This document shows positions 25,366 through 34,181 of a stretch of 64,000 nt of DNA, in pieces. The notes beneath the pieces are model-generated. The model saw only the letters and a program-made list of their open reading frames with translations. It did not search any database and was not told the DNA's origin. Every line of letters begins with the position of its first letter. The stretch's first letter is position 1. The DNA is from Cellulomonas sp. WB94 (GTDB taxonomy: Bacteria > Actinomycetota > Actinomycetes > Actinomycetales > Cellulomonadaceae): contig NZ_QEES01000002.1 in the NCBI RefSeq assembly GCF_003115775.1, forward strand, positions 2,232,001-2,296,000, written 5' to 3'. Position numbers and translations under genes: made by a program.

Positions 25366-25851
25366 TCAGCCGATGAACGGCTTCGCGCCCGAGATCACCA
25401 CCGTGATCTCGGCGCCGGTGGGCGTCGTGTACGTCACGGTGTCGCCGACCGTGCACCCGTTGATCGCGGCACCGAGCGGGGACGTCGGGGAGAACACGTC
25501 GATGTCCGCCGAGCCGGCGATCTCGCGGGAGCCGAGCAGGAACACGAGCTCCTCACCGGCGACCGTGGCCGTCACGACCATGCCGGGCTCGACGACGCCG
25601 TCGTCGAGCGGCACGCCGACCTGGACGTTGCGCAGCTTCACCTTGAGCTCGCGGATGCGGGCCTCCTGCTTGGCCTGCTCCTCGCGGGCTGCGTGGTAGC
25701 CGCCGTTCTCCTTGAGGTCGCCCTCGTCGCGGGCCGTCGCGATGCGCTCGGTGACCTCGGCGCGTCCTTCGCCCTCGAGTCGCGCCAGCTCGTCCTTGAG
25801 CCTGTCGAAGGCCTCCTGGGTCAACCAGGTCACCTGGGTCGTCTCGCTCAC
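25366..25851 (-). CDS. greA: transcription elongation factor GreA
   Basis: This 161-residue factor rescues backtracked RNA polymerase by stimulating cleavage of the nascent RNA. The N-terminal coiled coil has at its tip DEGDLKENGGYHAAREEQ (around residues 43-60), with the acidic pair that reaches the active site. The C-terminal FKBP-like domain includes FSPTSPLGAAINGCTVGDTVTYTTPTG. Start GTG 25851 is supported by AAGGAG 7 nt upstream. It is co-directional with the DUF4307 gene behind a 294-bp leader region. Confidence 0.95.
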   Translation of the reverse strand: MSETTQVTWLTQEAFDRLKDELARLEGEGRAEVTERIATARDEGDLKENGGYHAAREEQAKQEARIRELKVKLRNVQVGVPLDDGVVEPGMVVTATVAGEELVFLLGSREIAGSADIDVFSPTSPLGAAINGCTVGDTVTYTTPTGAEITVVISGAKPFIG

Positions 25852-26145
25852 GATCGCTCCTTCCTTGCTCACATCACGCTCACAGCAATCGGCGCGCATC
25901 TCTCCATGCGCACACGGTCACGCGAGGTCGGTGCTCGGGTACGCCGCCGTTCCCTCACGGACCGGTGACCTCGCGGTCACACCGGGCCGGGGGCGGCGCT
26001 GAATCGACAAGACTAGCAAAATGCTCCCCCTTGTGTGACCGGAACGGCCTTTGCCGCATGGACAAGTACGGACAACACGGACAGAACGACGCCGGGGCCG
26101 TTCTTCTTCCGGGGTGTTCCGTGGTGGCGGTGGCCTCGCTCGCTA
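25852..26145. other. greA upstream region, no gene seen
   Basis: This stretch is relatively AT-rich around 25990-26060. It holds a perfect GTGACC-TCGC-GGTCAC hairpin (25965-25980) in the presumed greA leader, a TAGTCT that could be the greA -10 near 26015, and a weak stem (GAACGGC/GTCGTTC on the minus strand, 26084-26103) that may terminate the DUF4307 transcript. A 43-codon frame starting at 26059 encodes a short GQ-rich peptide but has no supporting site. Confidence 0.4.
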
Positions 26146-26556
26146 CTAGCTGCCCGCGACGACCACGCACGTGTCGACCGTGCCCGTGACGGCAAGCTCC
26201 GCCGTCGCGACCGGGACCGTGACGCGCTGGACCCGGTCGGCCGACGGCCCGAGCTCGACGGACCCGACGCCCACCTCCGCGAAGCTCCGGCTCAACGCCG
26301 TGACGTCGCACCGGACGGTCGCCGCGGGGTCCTTGGTCACCTCGAAGGTCACGTCGATGCGCTCGGGCCCGGCGATCGAGAAGCCGACGTCCTGCCACTG
26401 GACGGGGTCGCGCAGGGCGCTCGCCCCGAGCCAGACGATGACGACCGCCGCGATCAGCGCGACGACCGCAGCGGGGACGAGCCAGGCCGGGCGCCGCGCC
26501 GCCCGGTCGGGCCCGTAACGACCAGCAGGCGGCTGGGTCACGCTCGGCTGGCTCAC
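26146..26556 (-). CDS. DUF4307 family membrane protein
   Basis: This is a 136-residue protein. After about 22 hydrophilic residues it has one membrane helix ([23 protein letters not shown]), followed by an outside beta-rich domain ([33 protein letters not shown]). This layout matches the actinobacterial DUF4307 family, whose function is unknown and which is often found near greA and mca, as here. Start GTG 26556 has AAGGAG upstream, within a triplicated 18-bp repeat. Confidence 0.85.
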   Translation of the reverse strand: MSQPSVTQPPAGRYGPDRAARRPAWLVPAAVVALIAAVVIVWLGASALRDPVQWQDVGFSIAGPERIDVTFEVTKDPAATVRCDVTALSRSFAEVGVGSVELGPSADRVQRVTVPVATAELAVTGTVDTCVVVAGS

Positions 26557-26564
26557 GGGACTGC

Positions 26565-26618
26565 TCCTTCGGGTACGGCGGGTCCTTCGGGTACTGCGGG
26601 TCCTTCGGGTATGGCGGG
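26565..26618. repeat. three tandem 18-bp repeats upstream of the DUF4307 gene
   Basis: Units begin at 26565, 26583 and 26601 (TCCTTCGGGTACGGCGGG with one or two changes each). On the minus strand each carries CCGAAGGA, so the last copy supplies the Shine-Dalgarno sequence of the DUF4307 gene and the other two are decoys or spare copies. Confidence 0.8.
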
Positions 26619-26749
26619 CCGGCGGGCCCGGATCGAGCTCTCGTCCGTGCCCGGGGGGCGTGCATGCGGTGTCCGGCCCTGGCGTGCGGTTTCATTGTCT
26701 CTCGTGCCGGGTGCTGATGTGCCCGGTCTCGATCCACAGGAGGCCTGAC

Positions 26750-27631
26750 GTGACCGGAGAGCGGCTGCGGCTGTTGGCGGTGCACGCGCACCCGGACGAC
26801 GAGGCGAGCAAGGGCGCCGCGTCGATGGCGAGGTACGTGTCCGAGGGGGTCGACGTCCTCGTCGTGACCTGCACGGGTGGTGAGCGCGGTGACGTGCTGA
26901 ACCCGAGCTACCCGCCCGTCACCGGGGGGATCGAGCAGATGCGCGAGATCCGCCGCGGAGAGATGGCAGCGTCCGCGCGTGCGCTCGGCGTGCAGCACCG
27001 CTGGCTCGGCTTCGTCGACTCGGGCCTGCCGGAGGGCGACCCGCTCCCACCGCTGCCCGACGGCTGCTTCGCGCTCGTCCCGCTCGAGGAGGCGGCCGCG
27101 CCGCTCGTGGCCGTCATGCGGGAGTTCCGTCCGCACGTCGTGACGACGTACGACCCGACGGGCGGCTACCCGCACCCGGATCACGTCATGACCCATCACG
27201 TGTCGGTCGAGGCGTTCGCCGCGGCGGGTGATCCGTCGCGCTACCCGGGAGCGGGCGAGCCCTGGGCGCCGCTCAAGCTGTACTACAACCACGGCTTCTC
27301 GATGGCGCGCATCCGCGCGGTGCACGAGGCGCTGCTCGAGCGCGGCCTCGAGTCGCCGTTCGGCGAGTGGGTCGAGTCGCGGGCAGCCCGCGAGATGCCC
27401 GAGCGTGAGGTCACGACGCACGTCGAGTGCGCCGACTGGTTCGACGCCCGCGACGAGGCCCTGCGCGCGCACGCCACGCAGATCGACCCGGACGGGTTCT
27501 TCTTCGCGGTGCCGCGCGAGCTCGAGCGCGAGGTCTGGACGCACGAGGAGTACGAGCTCGCGGAGTCACGCGTGCCGACGACGCTGCCCGAGGACGACCT
27601 GTTCGCCGGGCTGCGCGAGGTGGTCCGATGA
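26750..27631 (+). CDS. mca: mycothiol S-conjugate amidase
   Basis: This is a 293-residue zinc-dependent deacetylase-like amidase (LmbE/PIG-L fold). It cleaves mycothiol conjugates so that toxins leave the cell as mercapturic acids. The metal ligands are in [10 protein letters not shown] (H14, D17 region) and PHPDH (H142-H145); [10 protein letters not shown], the LmbE second motif, is also present. The length and C-terminus ([30 protein letters not shown]) fit Mca better than the biosynthetic deacetylase MshB. Start GTG 26750 follows a perfect AGGAGG. It is coupled to the next gene by ATGA. Confidence 0.9.
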   Translation: MTGERLRLLAVHAHPDDEASKGAASMARYVSEGVDVLVVTCTGGERGDVLNPSYPPVTGGIEQMREIRRGEMAASARALGVQHRWLGFVDSGLPEGDPLPPLPDGCFALVPLEEAAAPLVAVMREFRPHVVTTYDPTGGYPHPDHVMTHHVSVEAFAAAGDPSRYPGAGEPWAPLKLYYNHGFSMARIRAVHEALLERGLESPFGEWVESRAAREMPEREVTTHVECADWFDARDEALRAHATQIDPDGFFFAVPRELEREVWTHEEYELAESRVPTTLPEDDLFAGLREVVR

Positions 27632-27987
27632 GCGCCGTGTCCGCAATGCTGGCCGGGGTGTCGGGGCTCGTCGTCGCCGTGACCCCGACGCCGTCGCCGT
27701 CCGCGACAGGGGCGGCGGCGACGAGCCTCGGCTCCCCGGGGATCACCGGGTTCGTCGTGACGTTCGTCCTCGCGGTCGCCCTCATCGGGTTGTTCCTGTC
27801 CCTCACGCGCCACCTGCGCATCGTCGACCGGCGCTCGCGTCAGCGCGAGGAGCAGGACGAGGCGGACGCTTCCGCACCGGGCGCCGAGGAGGGTGTCGTG
27901 CCGCCTGCGCCGGCCGCGGACGACGGGGCCGGGTCTGACGAGGCCGGGTCTGACGGGGCCGGGGACGCCGGGGCCGGGCCACGGTGA
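27628..27987 (+). CDS. small single-pass membrane protein downstream of mca
   Basis: This is a 119-residue protein with a hydrophobic N-terminus (residues 8-19), a Thr/Pro/Ser-rich linker, one clear membrane helix ([17 protein letters not shown], about residues 43-59), a basic stretch ([12 protein letters not shown]) and an acidic, low-complexity tail. No family is assigned with certainty; such proteins regularly follow mca in Micrococcales. It overlaps mca by ATGA and the hydrolase gene by GTGA, so the three genes form one coupled operon. Confidence 0.8.
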   Translation: MSAVSAMLAGVSGLVVAVTPTPSPSATGAAATSLGSPGITGFVVTFVLAVALIGLFLSLTRHLRIVDRRSRQREEQDEADASAPGAEEGVVPPAPAADDGAGSDEAGSDGAGDAGAGPR

Positions 27988-28808
27988 GCTCCGGCGACGC
28001 GCAGGTCACGACGGTGCGCGTCACCCTCGGACAGCTGCAGGTGGTGCCCGACCGCGCCGCGAACCGCGCGTCGGTGGTCGATGCGTTCGCGGCGGCCGCC
28101 CGCCAGCGTGCGGACCTGCTCGTGCTGCCCGAGTACGCCTCGGCCTACGACCCCCACGGTGTCGGTCCCGAGCACGCCGAGCCGCTCACGGGGCCGTTCG
28201 TCGAGACGCTGCGTGCGCAGGCGGCACGGACGGGGGTCGCGGTGATCGCGGGGACGACGCTGCCGGGCGCATCGGCGCAGCGTGCCGTCAACGCGGTCGT
28301 CGCGGTCGACCCGGCGGGCGAGCTGGTCGGCGTCTACCGCAAGGTGCACCTGTACGACGCGTTCGGGACGCGCGAGTCGGACCGCCTCGAGCCCGGACCT
28401 CCCGAGGCCGCGCCGCTCGTCCTGGACGTCGGCGGGCTGCGGTTCGGGGTGCTGACGTGCTACGACCTGCGCTTCCCGGAGTCGGCCCGGCGCGTGGTCG
28501 ACGCCGGCGCCCAGGTCCTCGTCGTGCCCGCGGCATGGGCCGCGGGGGACCGCAAGGAGCTGCACTGGCGAGCGCTGGCCGTTGCGCGCGCGATCGAGAA
28601 CACGTGCGCGGTGGTGGCCGTCGGGCAGGCCGGTCCCGGTGTCGTGGGACGCTCGCTCGTCGTCGGGCCCGACGGTGTCGTCGACCTCGAGCTCGGCGCG
28701 GCCCCTGAGATCGGCAGCACCGACGTCGACCTCGCGCGGATCGCCCGCGAGCGCGAACGCAACCCGTCGCTCCGGAACCGTCGCTACACGACGTCGCCGT
28801 TGCTCTGA
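27984..28808 (+). CDS. carbon-nitrogen (nitrilase superfamily) hydrolase
   Basis: This is a 274-residue amidase of the nitrilase superfamily. The catalytic triad is E50 (LPEYAS), K120 (YRKVHLYD) and C159 (LTCYDLRFPE). The sequence fits the Nit-like/omega-amidase branch, which hydrolyses small deaminated amides such as deaminated glutathione. Placement after mca in a mycothiol organism suggests a detoxification or repair role, which is inference. GTG start with GTGA overlap. It ends before a small hairpin and the convergent hly gene. Confidence 0.9.
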   Translation: MSSGDAQVTTVRVTLGQLQVVPDRAANRASVVDAFAAAARQRADLLVLPEYASAYDPHGVGPEHAEPLTGPFVETLRAQAARTGVAVIAGTTLPGASAQRAVNAVVAVDPAGELVGVYRKVHLYDAFGTRESDRLEPGPPEAAPLVLDVGGLRFGVLTCYDLRFPESARRVVDAGAQVLVVPAAWAAGDRKELHWRALAVARAIENTCAVVAVGQAGPGVVGRSLVVGPDGVVDLELGAAPEIGSTDVDLARIARERERNPSLRNRRYTTSPLL

Positions 28809-28832
28809 GCGGCCGACCGCCCGGCCCGGAGG

Positions 28833-28882
28833 GTCACCGCGAGGTGACGGTCGAGCCGGCGGTCACCGCGAGCTGACGGTCG
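28833..28882. repeat. 22-bp direct duplication at the 3' end of the hemolysin III gene
   Basis: GGTCACCGCGAG(G/C)TGACGGTCG occurs at 28833-28854 and 28861-28882. The second copy is the last codons and stop of the hly gene, and the first lies just beyond the stop. The first copy forms a perfect GTCACC-GCGA-GGTGAC hairpin (28834-28849) and could act as a terminator. Confidence 0.7.
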
Positions 28883-29549
28883 CGATCGCGACGGCGACGA
28901 ACGTGCACGTGTAGCCGATGACCGTGAGCGAGTGGAACACCTCGTGGAACCCGAACCAGCGCGGGCTCGGGTTCGGCCACTTCGTGGCGTAGACGGCCGC
29001 GCCGATCACGTAGGCGACCCCGCAGCCGGCGATGAGCCAGACGATGACCGGGCCGCCCGCGGCGGCGCGCGCGAACTGCGGGAGGTAGCCGAGCGCGGCC
29101 ATCCCGAGGATCACGTACAGGGGCGTGTACAGCCAGCGGGGGGCACCGAGCCACAGGACGCGCGCCAGCAGGCCGATGACCGCCCCGATCCAGACGGTCC
29201 ACAGCAGGACCGTGGCGGTGTGAGCGGGCAGCAGGAGCACCGCGAGCGGGGTGTAGGTGCCCGCGATGATGAGGAAGATGTTCGAGTGGTCGAGGCGGCG
29301 GAGCACGCCCGTGACCCGCGGCGACCAGGTCCCGAGGTGGTACACGGCGCTCGTCCCGAAGAGCATCGCGGCAGTCAGGCCGAAGACCGTGTTCGCGATG
29401 CGCGCGCTCTGCGTGGGCGCGAGCGCGACCAGGACGATGCTCCCGGCGACCGCGAGCGGGAACATCCCGGCGTGGAGCCAGCCGCGCAGACGAGGCTTGA
29501 CGTTGGCAGCGGCCGCAGCGGCGTGCTGGGAGAGGCTGGTCCGTGCCAC
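28863..29549 (-). CDS. hemolysin III / PAQR family membrane protein
   Basis: This is a 228-residue, seven-helix protein. Conserved metal-site histidines are in SAVYHLG near residue 70 and in the last helices HEVFHSLTVIGYTCTF. The LDHSNIFLIIAGTYTPL block is diagnostic. Despite the name, the cellular role is probably membrane-lipid hydrolysis or homeostasis, as for PAQR receptors. The GTG start is backed by AAGGAGG. It is divergent from uppS; an inverted repeat TAACCT-N10-AGGTTA (29624-29645) lies between them. Confidence 0.92.
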   Translation of the reverse strand: MARTSLSQHAAAAAANVKPRLRGWLHAGMFPLAVAGSIVLVALAPTQSARIANTVFGLTAAMLFGTSAVYHLGTWSPRVTGVLRRLDHSNIFLIIAGTYTPLAVLLLPAHTATVLLWTVWIGAVIGLLARVLWLGAPRWLYTPLYVILGMAALGYLPQFARAAAGGPVIVWLIAGCGVAYVIGAAVYATKWPNPSPRWFGFHEVFHSLTVIGYTCTFVAVAIATVSSR

Positions 29550-29749
29550 GAAGGTCCTCCTTCTCGACGGCTCGACCGGTGGGCGCAGGGTGCGGACCGA
29601 CCGGGCATGACTGGCGTCAAGACTAACCTTCGCGGCCGTAGGTTACGGCTGCGTAGGTAGGAGGTCCCGCGCTTCGCGGAAAGCTCGTGCCCGCGGCGGG
29701 TAGCGTGGGCGCGACCGGTGTGCGATGGCCTGGAAGAGGAGCCTCGAGC

Positions 29750-30511
29750 GTGCGTCTGCCCCACCCGCTGTACGGGCTCTACGAGCGTCGGCTCGCCGCG
29801 TCGCTGCCCCGGACGCAGGTGCCGCGCCACGTCGGGGTGATCCTCGACGGCAACCGGCGGTGGGCGCGCAACGTCGGGGAGTCGGCGGCGACGGGTCATC
29901 GTCGCGGCGCCGACAAGATCTCCGAGCTGCTCACCTGGAGCGAGGAGATCGGCGTCGAGGTCGTCACGCTGTGGATGCTCTCGACCGACAACCTCTCGCG
30001 CACCCCTGAGGAGCTCGAGTCGCTGCTGGCCATCATCGAGGACGCCGTCCGCGACCTCGCCGCCACGCGCCGCTGGTGCGTGCAGGTCGTGGGATCGCTG
30101 GACCTGCTGCCGCCCGAGACCGCGGCGGCCCTGCTCGCCGCCCAGGAGAGCACGCGCGACATCACCGGCCTGCACGTCAACGTCGCCGTCGGGTACGGCG
30201 GTCGGCGCGAGATCGCCGACGCCGTCCGGTCGATGCTGCGCGAGCACGCCGAGGCGGGCACGAGCCTCGACGACCTCATCGAGGAGTTCGACGTCGAGCA
30301 CATCGCCGACCACCTCTACACGAAGGGGCAGCCGGACCCCGACCTGGTGATCCGCACCTCGGGCGAGCAGCGGCTGGGCGGCTTCCTGCTGTGGCAGAGC
30401 GCGCACTCCGAGTTCTACTTCTGCGAGGCGTACTGGCCGGACTTCCGCCGGGTCGACTTCCTGCGGGCCGTGCGCTCGTACGCCGCGCGCGAGCGTCGCC
30501 TCGGACGCTGA
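29750..30511 (+). CDS. uppS: cis-prenyltransferase (isoprenyl diphosphate synthase)
   Basis: This 253-residue enzyme adds isopentenyl units in cis configuration to make the polyprenyl phosphate carrier for cell-wall sugars. The catalytic aspartate is D33 in VILDGNRRWAR; other blocks are GHRRGADKISELL, TLWMLSTDNLSR, VAVGYGGRREI and the C-terminal IRTSGEQRLGGFLLWQSAHSEFYF...WPDF. Actinobacteria often have two such enzymes, a short-chain (Z-farnesyl) and a long-chain one, and the sequence alone does not tell which this is. Start GTG 29750 follows GAGGAG. Confidence 0.92.
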   Translation: MRLPHPLYGLYERRLAASLPRTQVPRHVGVILDGNRRWARNVGESAATGHRRGADKISELLTWSEEIGVEVVTLWMLSTDNLSRTPEELESLLAIIEDAVRDLAATRRWCVQVVGSLDLLPPETAAALLAAQESTRDITGLHVNVAVGYGGRREIADAVRSMLREHAEAGTSLDDLIEEFDVEHIADHLYTKGQPDPDLVIRTSGEQRLGGFLLWQSAHSEFYFCEAYWPDFRRVDFLRAVRSYAARERRLGR

Positions 30512-30643
30512 CTGCGCGTCCGTCGTGTGAAACGCGCGTGAACTCTGCGTGTCGCGGTGCGTGTCGGGTCTGCCGTGTCACCGGTGCCGCGTAGCGTCCT
30601 GGGACAACGGACGGCACGCCCGCCGTCCAGGGGAGGCCAGCCC

Positions 30644-30754
30644 ATGGAGCACCAGCTCCGGGAGGAGGGTCGGTCCCGGCCCCTCGTGGCCGGCCGCCCT
30701 CATCTCGTCGCCGCGCGCCGCATCACCCCGCAGCACCACGGGGCAGCGACGTGA
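30644..30754 (+). CDS. 36-codon small ORF with strong RBS upstream of phoH
   Basis: ATG 30644 follows GGGGAGG at ideal spacing (7 nt), and TAGCGT about 48 nt upstream could be a -10. The frame reads 36 residues, His- and Arg-rich ([13 protein letters not shown] start), and stops at TGA 30752-30754, 40 nt before the PhoH start. It could be a leader peptide controlling the downstream gene or a real small protein. No family is recognised. Confidence 0.4.
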   Translation: MEHQLREEGRSRPLVAGRPHLVAARRITPQHHGAAT

Positions 30755-30794
30755 GGCGGCCGGTGCGGCGCGCAGGCGCCGGAGGGAGTCAGCC

Positions 30795-32195
30795 GTGGTC
30801 ACGAAGGTGCTCGCAGTCCCCGACCCTGCCCCCGAGCTCGAGGGCCGCAGGACGCATGTCCTCGACACGTCCGTCCTCCTGTCGGACCCGAAGGCGATCT
30901 TCCGGTTCGCTGAGCACGACGTCGTCCTGCCGATCGTCGTGATCACCGAGCTCGAGGCGAAGCGCCACCACCCCGAGCTCGGCTACTTCGCCCGGTCGGC
31001 CCTGCGTCTGCTCGACGACCTGCGCATCGCCCACGGCGGTCTCGACACGCCGATCCCGCTCGGCACCGACGGTGGCTCCCTGCGGGTCGAGCTGGGCAAG
31101 ACCGACCCGGGCGCACTGCCCGAGGGGTTCCGCCTCGGCGACAACGACACCCGCATCCTCGCTGTCGCGGCGAACCTCGCGGCCGGCGGGGCGGACGTCA
31201 CCGTCGTGTCCAAGGACCTCCCGATGCGGGTGAAGGCCTCCGCCATCGGGCTGCGCGCCGAGGAGTACCGCGCGGAGCTCGCGGTCGACTCGGGCTGGAC
31301 CGGGATGGACGAGCTCGAGGTGACCGAGCAGCAGATGGCCCTGCTCTGGGAGCACGAGTCGCTTGCGCTCGCCGACCTCGAGACGAGCGAGGAGAGCCCG
31401 GCGATCGGCGTCGACGTGGCCCCCGGTGGCCCGCTGCGCGGCAGGTCGCTGCCCGTCCACACGGGTCTCGTCGTGCGCTCGTCGCGCGGGTCGGCGCTGG
31501 GTCGCGTGACGCCCGACAAGCACGTGCAGCTCGTGCGCGGCGACCAGGACGCGTTCGGGCTGCACGGACGCAGCGCCGAGCAACGGATCGCGATCGACCT
31601 CCTGCTCGACCCGGAGATCGGCATCGTCTCGCTCGGCGGTCGTGCCGGGACCGGCAAGTCGGCCCTCGCGCTGTGCGCGGGCCTCGAAGCGGTCCTCGAG
31701 CGTCGCCAGCACCGCAAGGTCATGGTGTTCCGGCCGCTGTACGCGGTCGGCGGCCAGGAGCTCGGCTACCTGCCCGGGAGCGAGGCCGAGAAGATGAACC
31801 CCTGGGCGCAGGCCGTCTTCGACACGCTCGGGGCCCTGGTGAGCAAGGAGGTCGTCGAGGAGATCATGGACCGCGACATCCTCGAGGTCCTGCCGCTCAC
31901 CCACATCCGGGGCCGGTCGCTGCACGACGCGTTCGTGATCGTCGACGAGGCCCAGTCGCTCGAGCGGAACGTGCTCCTCACGGTCCTGTCGCGGATCGGG
32001 GAGAGCTCACGCGTGGTCCTCACGCACGACGTGGCCCAGCGGGACAACCTCCGGGTCGGTCGGCACGACGGCGTCGCGGCGGTCATCGAGGCGCTCAAGG
32101 GTCACCCGCTGTTCGCGCACGTCACCCTGACCCGGTCCGAGCGGTCGCCCGTCGCGGCGCTCGTGACCGAGCTCTTCGAGGGCATCGAGGTCTGA
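30795..32195 (+). CDS. PhoH-family ATPase with N-terminal PIN domain (PhoH2)
   Basis: This is a 466-residue two-domain protein. The PIN ribonuclease domain (residues 20-160) shows its acidic set at D24 (VLDTSVLL), E52 (ITELEAKR), D118 (GDNDTRILA) and D141 (VSKDLPMR). After a linker of about 90 residues comes the PhoH ATPase with Walker [10 protein letters not shown] (K288), [20 protein letters not shown] and Walker [12 protein letters not shown]. Members unwind and cut RNA in an ATP-dependent way, and the family is sometimes paired with an antitoxin-like upstream ORF. Start GTG 30795 follows GGAGGGAG. The short ORF at 30644 is a candidate partner. Confidence 0.93.
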   Translation: MVTKVLAVPDPAPELEGRRTHVLDTSVLLSDPKAIFRFAEHDVVLPIVVITELEAKRHHPELGYFARSALRLLDDLRIAHGGLDTPIPLGTDGGSLRVELGKTDPGALPEGFRLGDNDTRILAVAANLAAGGADVTVVSKDLPMRVKASAIGLRAEEYRAELAVDSGWTGMDELEVTEQQMALLWEHESLALADLETSEESPAIGVDVAPGGPLRGRSLPVHTGLVVRSSRGSALGRVTPDKHVQLVRGDQDAFGLHGRSAEQRIAIDLLLDPEIGIVSLGGRAGTGKSALALCAGLEAVLERRQHRKVMVFRPLYAVGGQELGYLPGSEAEKMNPWAQAVFDTLGALVSKEVVEEIMDRDILEVLPLTHIRGRSLHDAFVIVDEAQSLERNVLLTVLSRIGESSRVVLTHDVAQRDNLRVGRHDGVAAVIEALKGHPLFAHVTLTRSERSPVAALVTELFEGIEV

Positions 32196-32231
32196 CCGCC
32201 GGGGAGCCGGCGGCGCGGGTCGCCCCGCGCC
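32196..32231 (+). terminator. two adjacent hairpins after phoH
   Basis: CCGCCGG-GGAG-CCGGCGG (32196-32213) is followed at once by GGCGCGGG-TCGC-CCCGCGCC (32212-32231), starting at the stop codon. Confidence 0.65.
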
Positions 32232-32250
32232 GCAGACCTGCAGCGGCCCG

Positions 32251-32295
32251 GCATCGACCGGTCGGGCGTCAACCGGTCAGGCGTCGACCAGTCGG
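32251..32295. repeat. three imperfect tandem 15-bp repeats
   Basis: Units start at 32251, 32266 and 32281 (GCGTCGACCAGTCGG-like). The third and part of the second encode the last residues and stop of the ATPase gene; the others extend beyond the stop, suggesting slippage duplication of the gene end. Confidence 0.7.
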
Positions 32296-33035
32296 CCGTC
32301 CGCCAACCGGACGACCCGGTCGGCGAGCTGGATCATGATCGGGTCGTGCGTCGAGACGATCGCCGTCATGCCCTCGGCCTGCACGACCGCCCGCAGCAGC
32401 GCCATGATCGCGAGCCCGGTCTCGGTGTCGAGCTGGCCGGTCGGCTCGTCGGCGATGAGCAGCCGCGGCGAGTTGGCCAGCGCCCGGGCGATCGCGACGC
32501 GCTGCTGCTGCCCGCCGGACATCTCGCCGGGTCGCTGGCGTGCGTGCGCACTCAGCCCGACGAGCTCGAGCAGGAGGGCGACCCGGGCCTCCCGCACGTC
32601 GGACGGAAGCGCGCGCAGCCGCAGCGGGATCCCGACGTTCTCGGTCGCGGAGAGTACGGGCACGAGGCCGAAGGTCTGGAACACGAACGAGACGACGTCC
32701 CGTCGGAGCGTGACCAGGCCCTTCTCCGTGAGCGCCGAGACCTCGTGACCGTCGACGGTCACGGTGCCGGCGTCCGGCCGGTCCAGGCCGCCGATCATGT
32801 TGAGCAGCGTCGTCTTGCCGGAGCCCGAGCGCCCGACGAGCGCGACGAGCTCCCCCGGCTGGATCGCGAACGAGACGTCCTGCACCGCGTGCACCGCCGC
32901 GGGGCCGGTGCCGTAGGTCTTGCCGACGTGGGAGACGACGACGATCGGTGGAACGTCGACCACGTCGCGGTCGTCGACGACGGTTCCCTGGGGTACGGCG
33001 CCGGGGGCGACCACGGGCTCAGCAGCGGTGCTCAC
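32277..33035 (-). CDS. MacB-type ABC transporter ATP-binding protein
   Basis: This is a 252-residue ATPase of the LolD/MacB/FtsE group. Walker A is GRSGSGKTT (K74), the Q-loop is FVFQTFGLVPVLSATENV, the signature is MSGGQQQRVAIARAL and Walker B is LLIADEPTGQLD. An N-terminal extension of about 30 residues is rich in Val, Asp and Pro. GTG start overlaps the stop of the preceding ATPase gene as GTGA. It is the last gene of the operon with two FtsX-like permeases. Such systems usually move lipids, peptides or drive envelope proteins mechanically rather than classical transport. Confidence 0.92.
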   Translation of the reverse strand: MSTAAEPVVAPGAVPQGTVVDDRDVVDVPPIVVVSHVGKTYGTGPAAVHAVQDVSFAIQPGELVALVGRSGSGKTTLLNMIGGLDRPDAGTVTVDGHEVSALTEKGLVTLRRDVVSFVFQTFGLVPVLSATENVGIPLRLRALPSDVREARVALLLELVGLSAHARQRPGEMSGGQQQRVAIARALANSPRLLIADEPTGQLDTETGLAIMALLRAVVQAEGMTAIVSTHDPIMIQLADRVVRLADGRLVDA

Positions 33036-34057
33036 GACGGCTCCTCGGAGGCGTTGACGAGACCGGCCGGGCGATCGGGCGAATCCGTCCGTGCATGGCG
33101 TGCGGCCTTCGGTGCGCGGTCAGGCCACACGGCGATGTGGCTCGCCTCGAGGGCGAGGCGGACCCGACCGGACAGCTCGAGCACCTCGAGGTACTCGCGC
33201 GGCAGCTGGACCCGGCCGGCGCGGTCGAGCATCGCGTACTCCTCGGCCACGACCCGCTCGGCTCCGTGCTCGTCGGTGTGCGTGCGTCGGACGACCTCCG
33301 AGCTCGTCCGGCCGTCCCGGATCGCCACGGTGCGCTCGACGTGCTCGCTCACGCCGGAGTCGTGCGTGACGATGACGACCGTCGCGCCCAGCTCGCGGTT
33401 CGCGGCACGCAGCGCGTCGAGCACCTCGTCCGACGACGCCGTGTCGAGCTCGCCGGTCGGCTCGTCGGCGAACAGGATCTGCGGCGAGTTGGCGAGGGCC
33501 ACGCCGATCGCGACCCGCTGCTGCTCCCCGCCGGACATCTGCCCGGGACGTCGGTCGGCGCAGTGGCCGATGCCGAGCGCATCGAGGAGCTCCGTCGAGC
33601 GCTGCCGCCGGGCCGTGCCGCGGACGCCGGCGAGCGCCTGCGGGAACGCGACGTTCTCGACCGCCGTGAGGTACGGCACGAGGTTGCGGGCCGTCTGCTG
33701 CCAGACGAAGCCGACCATGCTGCGCCGGTAGGCGACGCGCTCCCGTCCCGTCATCGCCATCAGGTCCCACTCGCCGACGCGGACGCGGCCCGCCGTGGGG
33801 ACGTCGAGACCGGACAGCACGGACAGCAACGTCGACTTCCCCGAGCCGGATGCTCCGACGATCGCGACGAGCTCCCCCGAGTCGATGAGCAGGTCGAGGC
33901 CCTGCAGCGCCTGCACCTCGATGCCCTCGGCCTGGTAGATCCGCACGAGGTTGTCGCAGGCGATGAGGGCATGCTCGCCGTACTCGCCCCGGCGCTGCCG
34001 GGCGCGACGCTCGAGCGAGTCGAGCGCCTCACGGTCGTCGGTCGACGTGCTCGTCAC
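33032..34057 (-). CDS. MacB-type ABC ATPase with C-terminal AbrB-like domain
   Basis: Residues 30-255 are a MacB-like ATPase: Walker A GASGSGKST (K74), VGFVWQQTARNLVPYLTAVENV, signature MSGGEQQRVAIGVAL and Walker B ILFADEPTGELD. The protein continues to 341 residues. Residues 272-313 read YAMLDRAGRVQLPREYLEVL...GRVRLALEASHIAVWP, which follows the AbrB/SpoVT swapped-hairpin pattern (D-x-x-GR-V-x-L/I-P, then a second beta hairpin). The last 28 residues are disordered. AbrB domains bind DNA or mediate dimerisation, so this ATPase may link transporter state to gene control; this is inference. GTG 34057 has AAGGAG upstream. Confidence 0.9.
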   Translation of the reverse strand: MTSTSTDDREALDSLERRARQRRGEYGEHALIACDNLVRIYQAEGIEVQALQGLDLLIDSGELVAIVGASGSGKSTLLSVLSGLDVPTAGRVRVGEWDLMAMTGRERVAYRRSMVGFVWQQTARNLVPYLTAVENVAFPQALAGVRGTARRQRSTELLDALGIGHCADRRPGQMSGGEQQRVAIGVALANSPQILFADEPTGELDTASSDEVLDALRAANRELGATVVIVTHDSGVSEHVERTVAIRDGRTSSEVVRRTHTDEHGAERVVAEEYAMLDRAGRVQLPREYLEVLELSGRVRLALEASHIAVWPDRAPKAARHARTDSPDRPAGLVNASEEPS

Positions 34058-34181
34058 GGGCGGGCTCCTTCTGGTCGTGCAGGTCGCGGCGGCAGGGGTG
34101 GGGTGGTGCGGGGCGCGGGGGAGCCGAGCGGGGCGGTGGCCGCCACGTGCGCGGGGGTGCGGAGGTCGCCGCCGGGAGTCG

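Noticed and set aside
26059-26189. Short GQ-rich frame with 9-bp repeats upstream of greA
   Set aside because: No ribosome site or hexamer at start spacing, and it overlaps the DUF4307 gene end.
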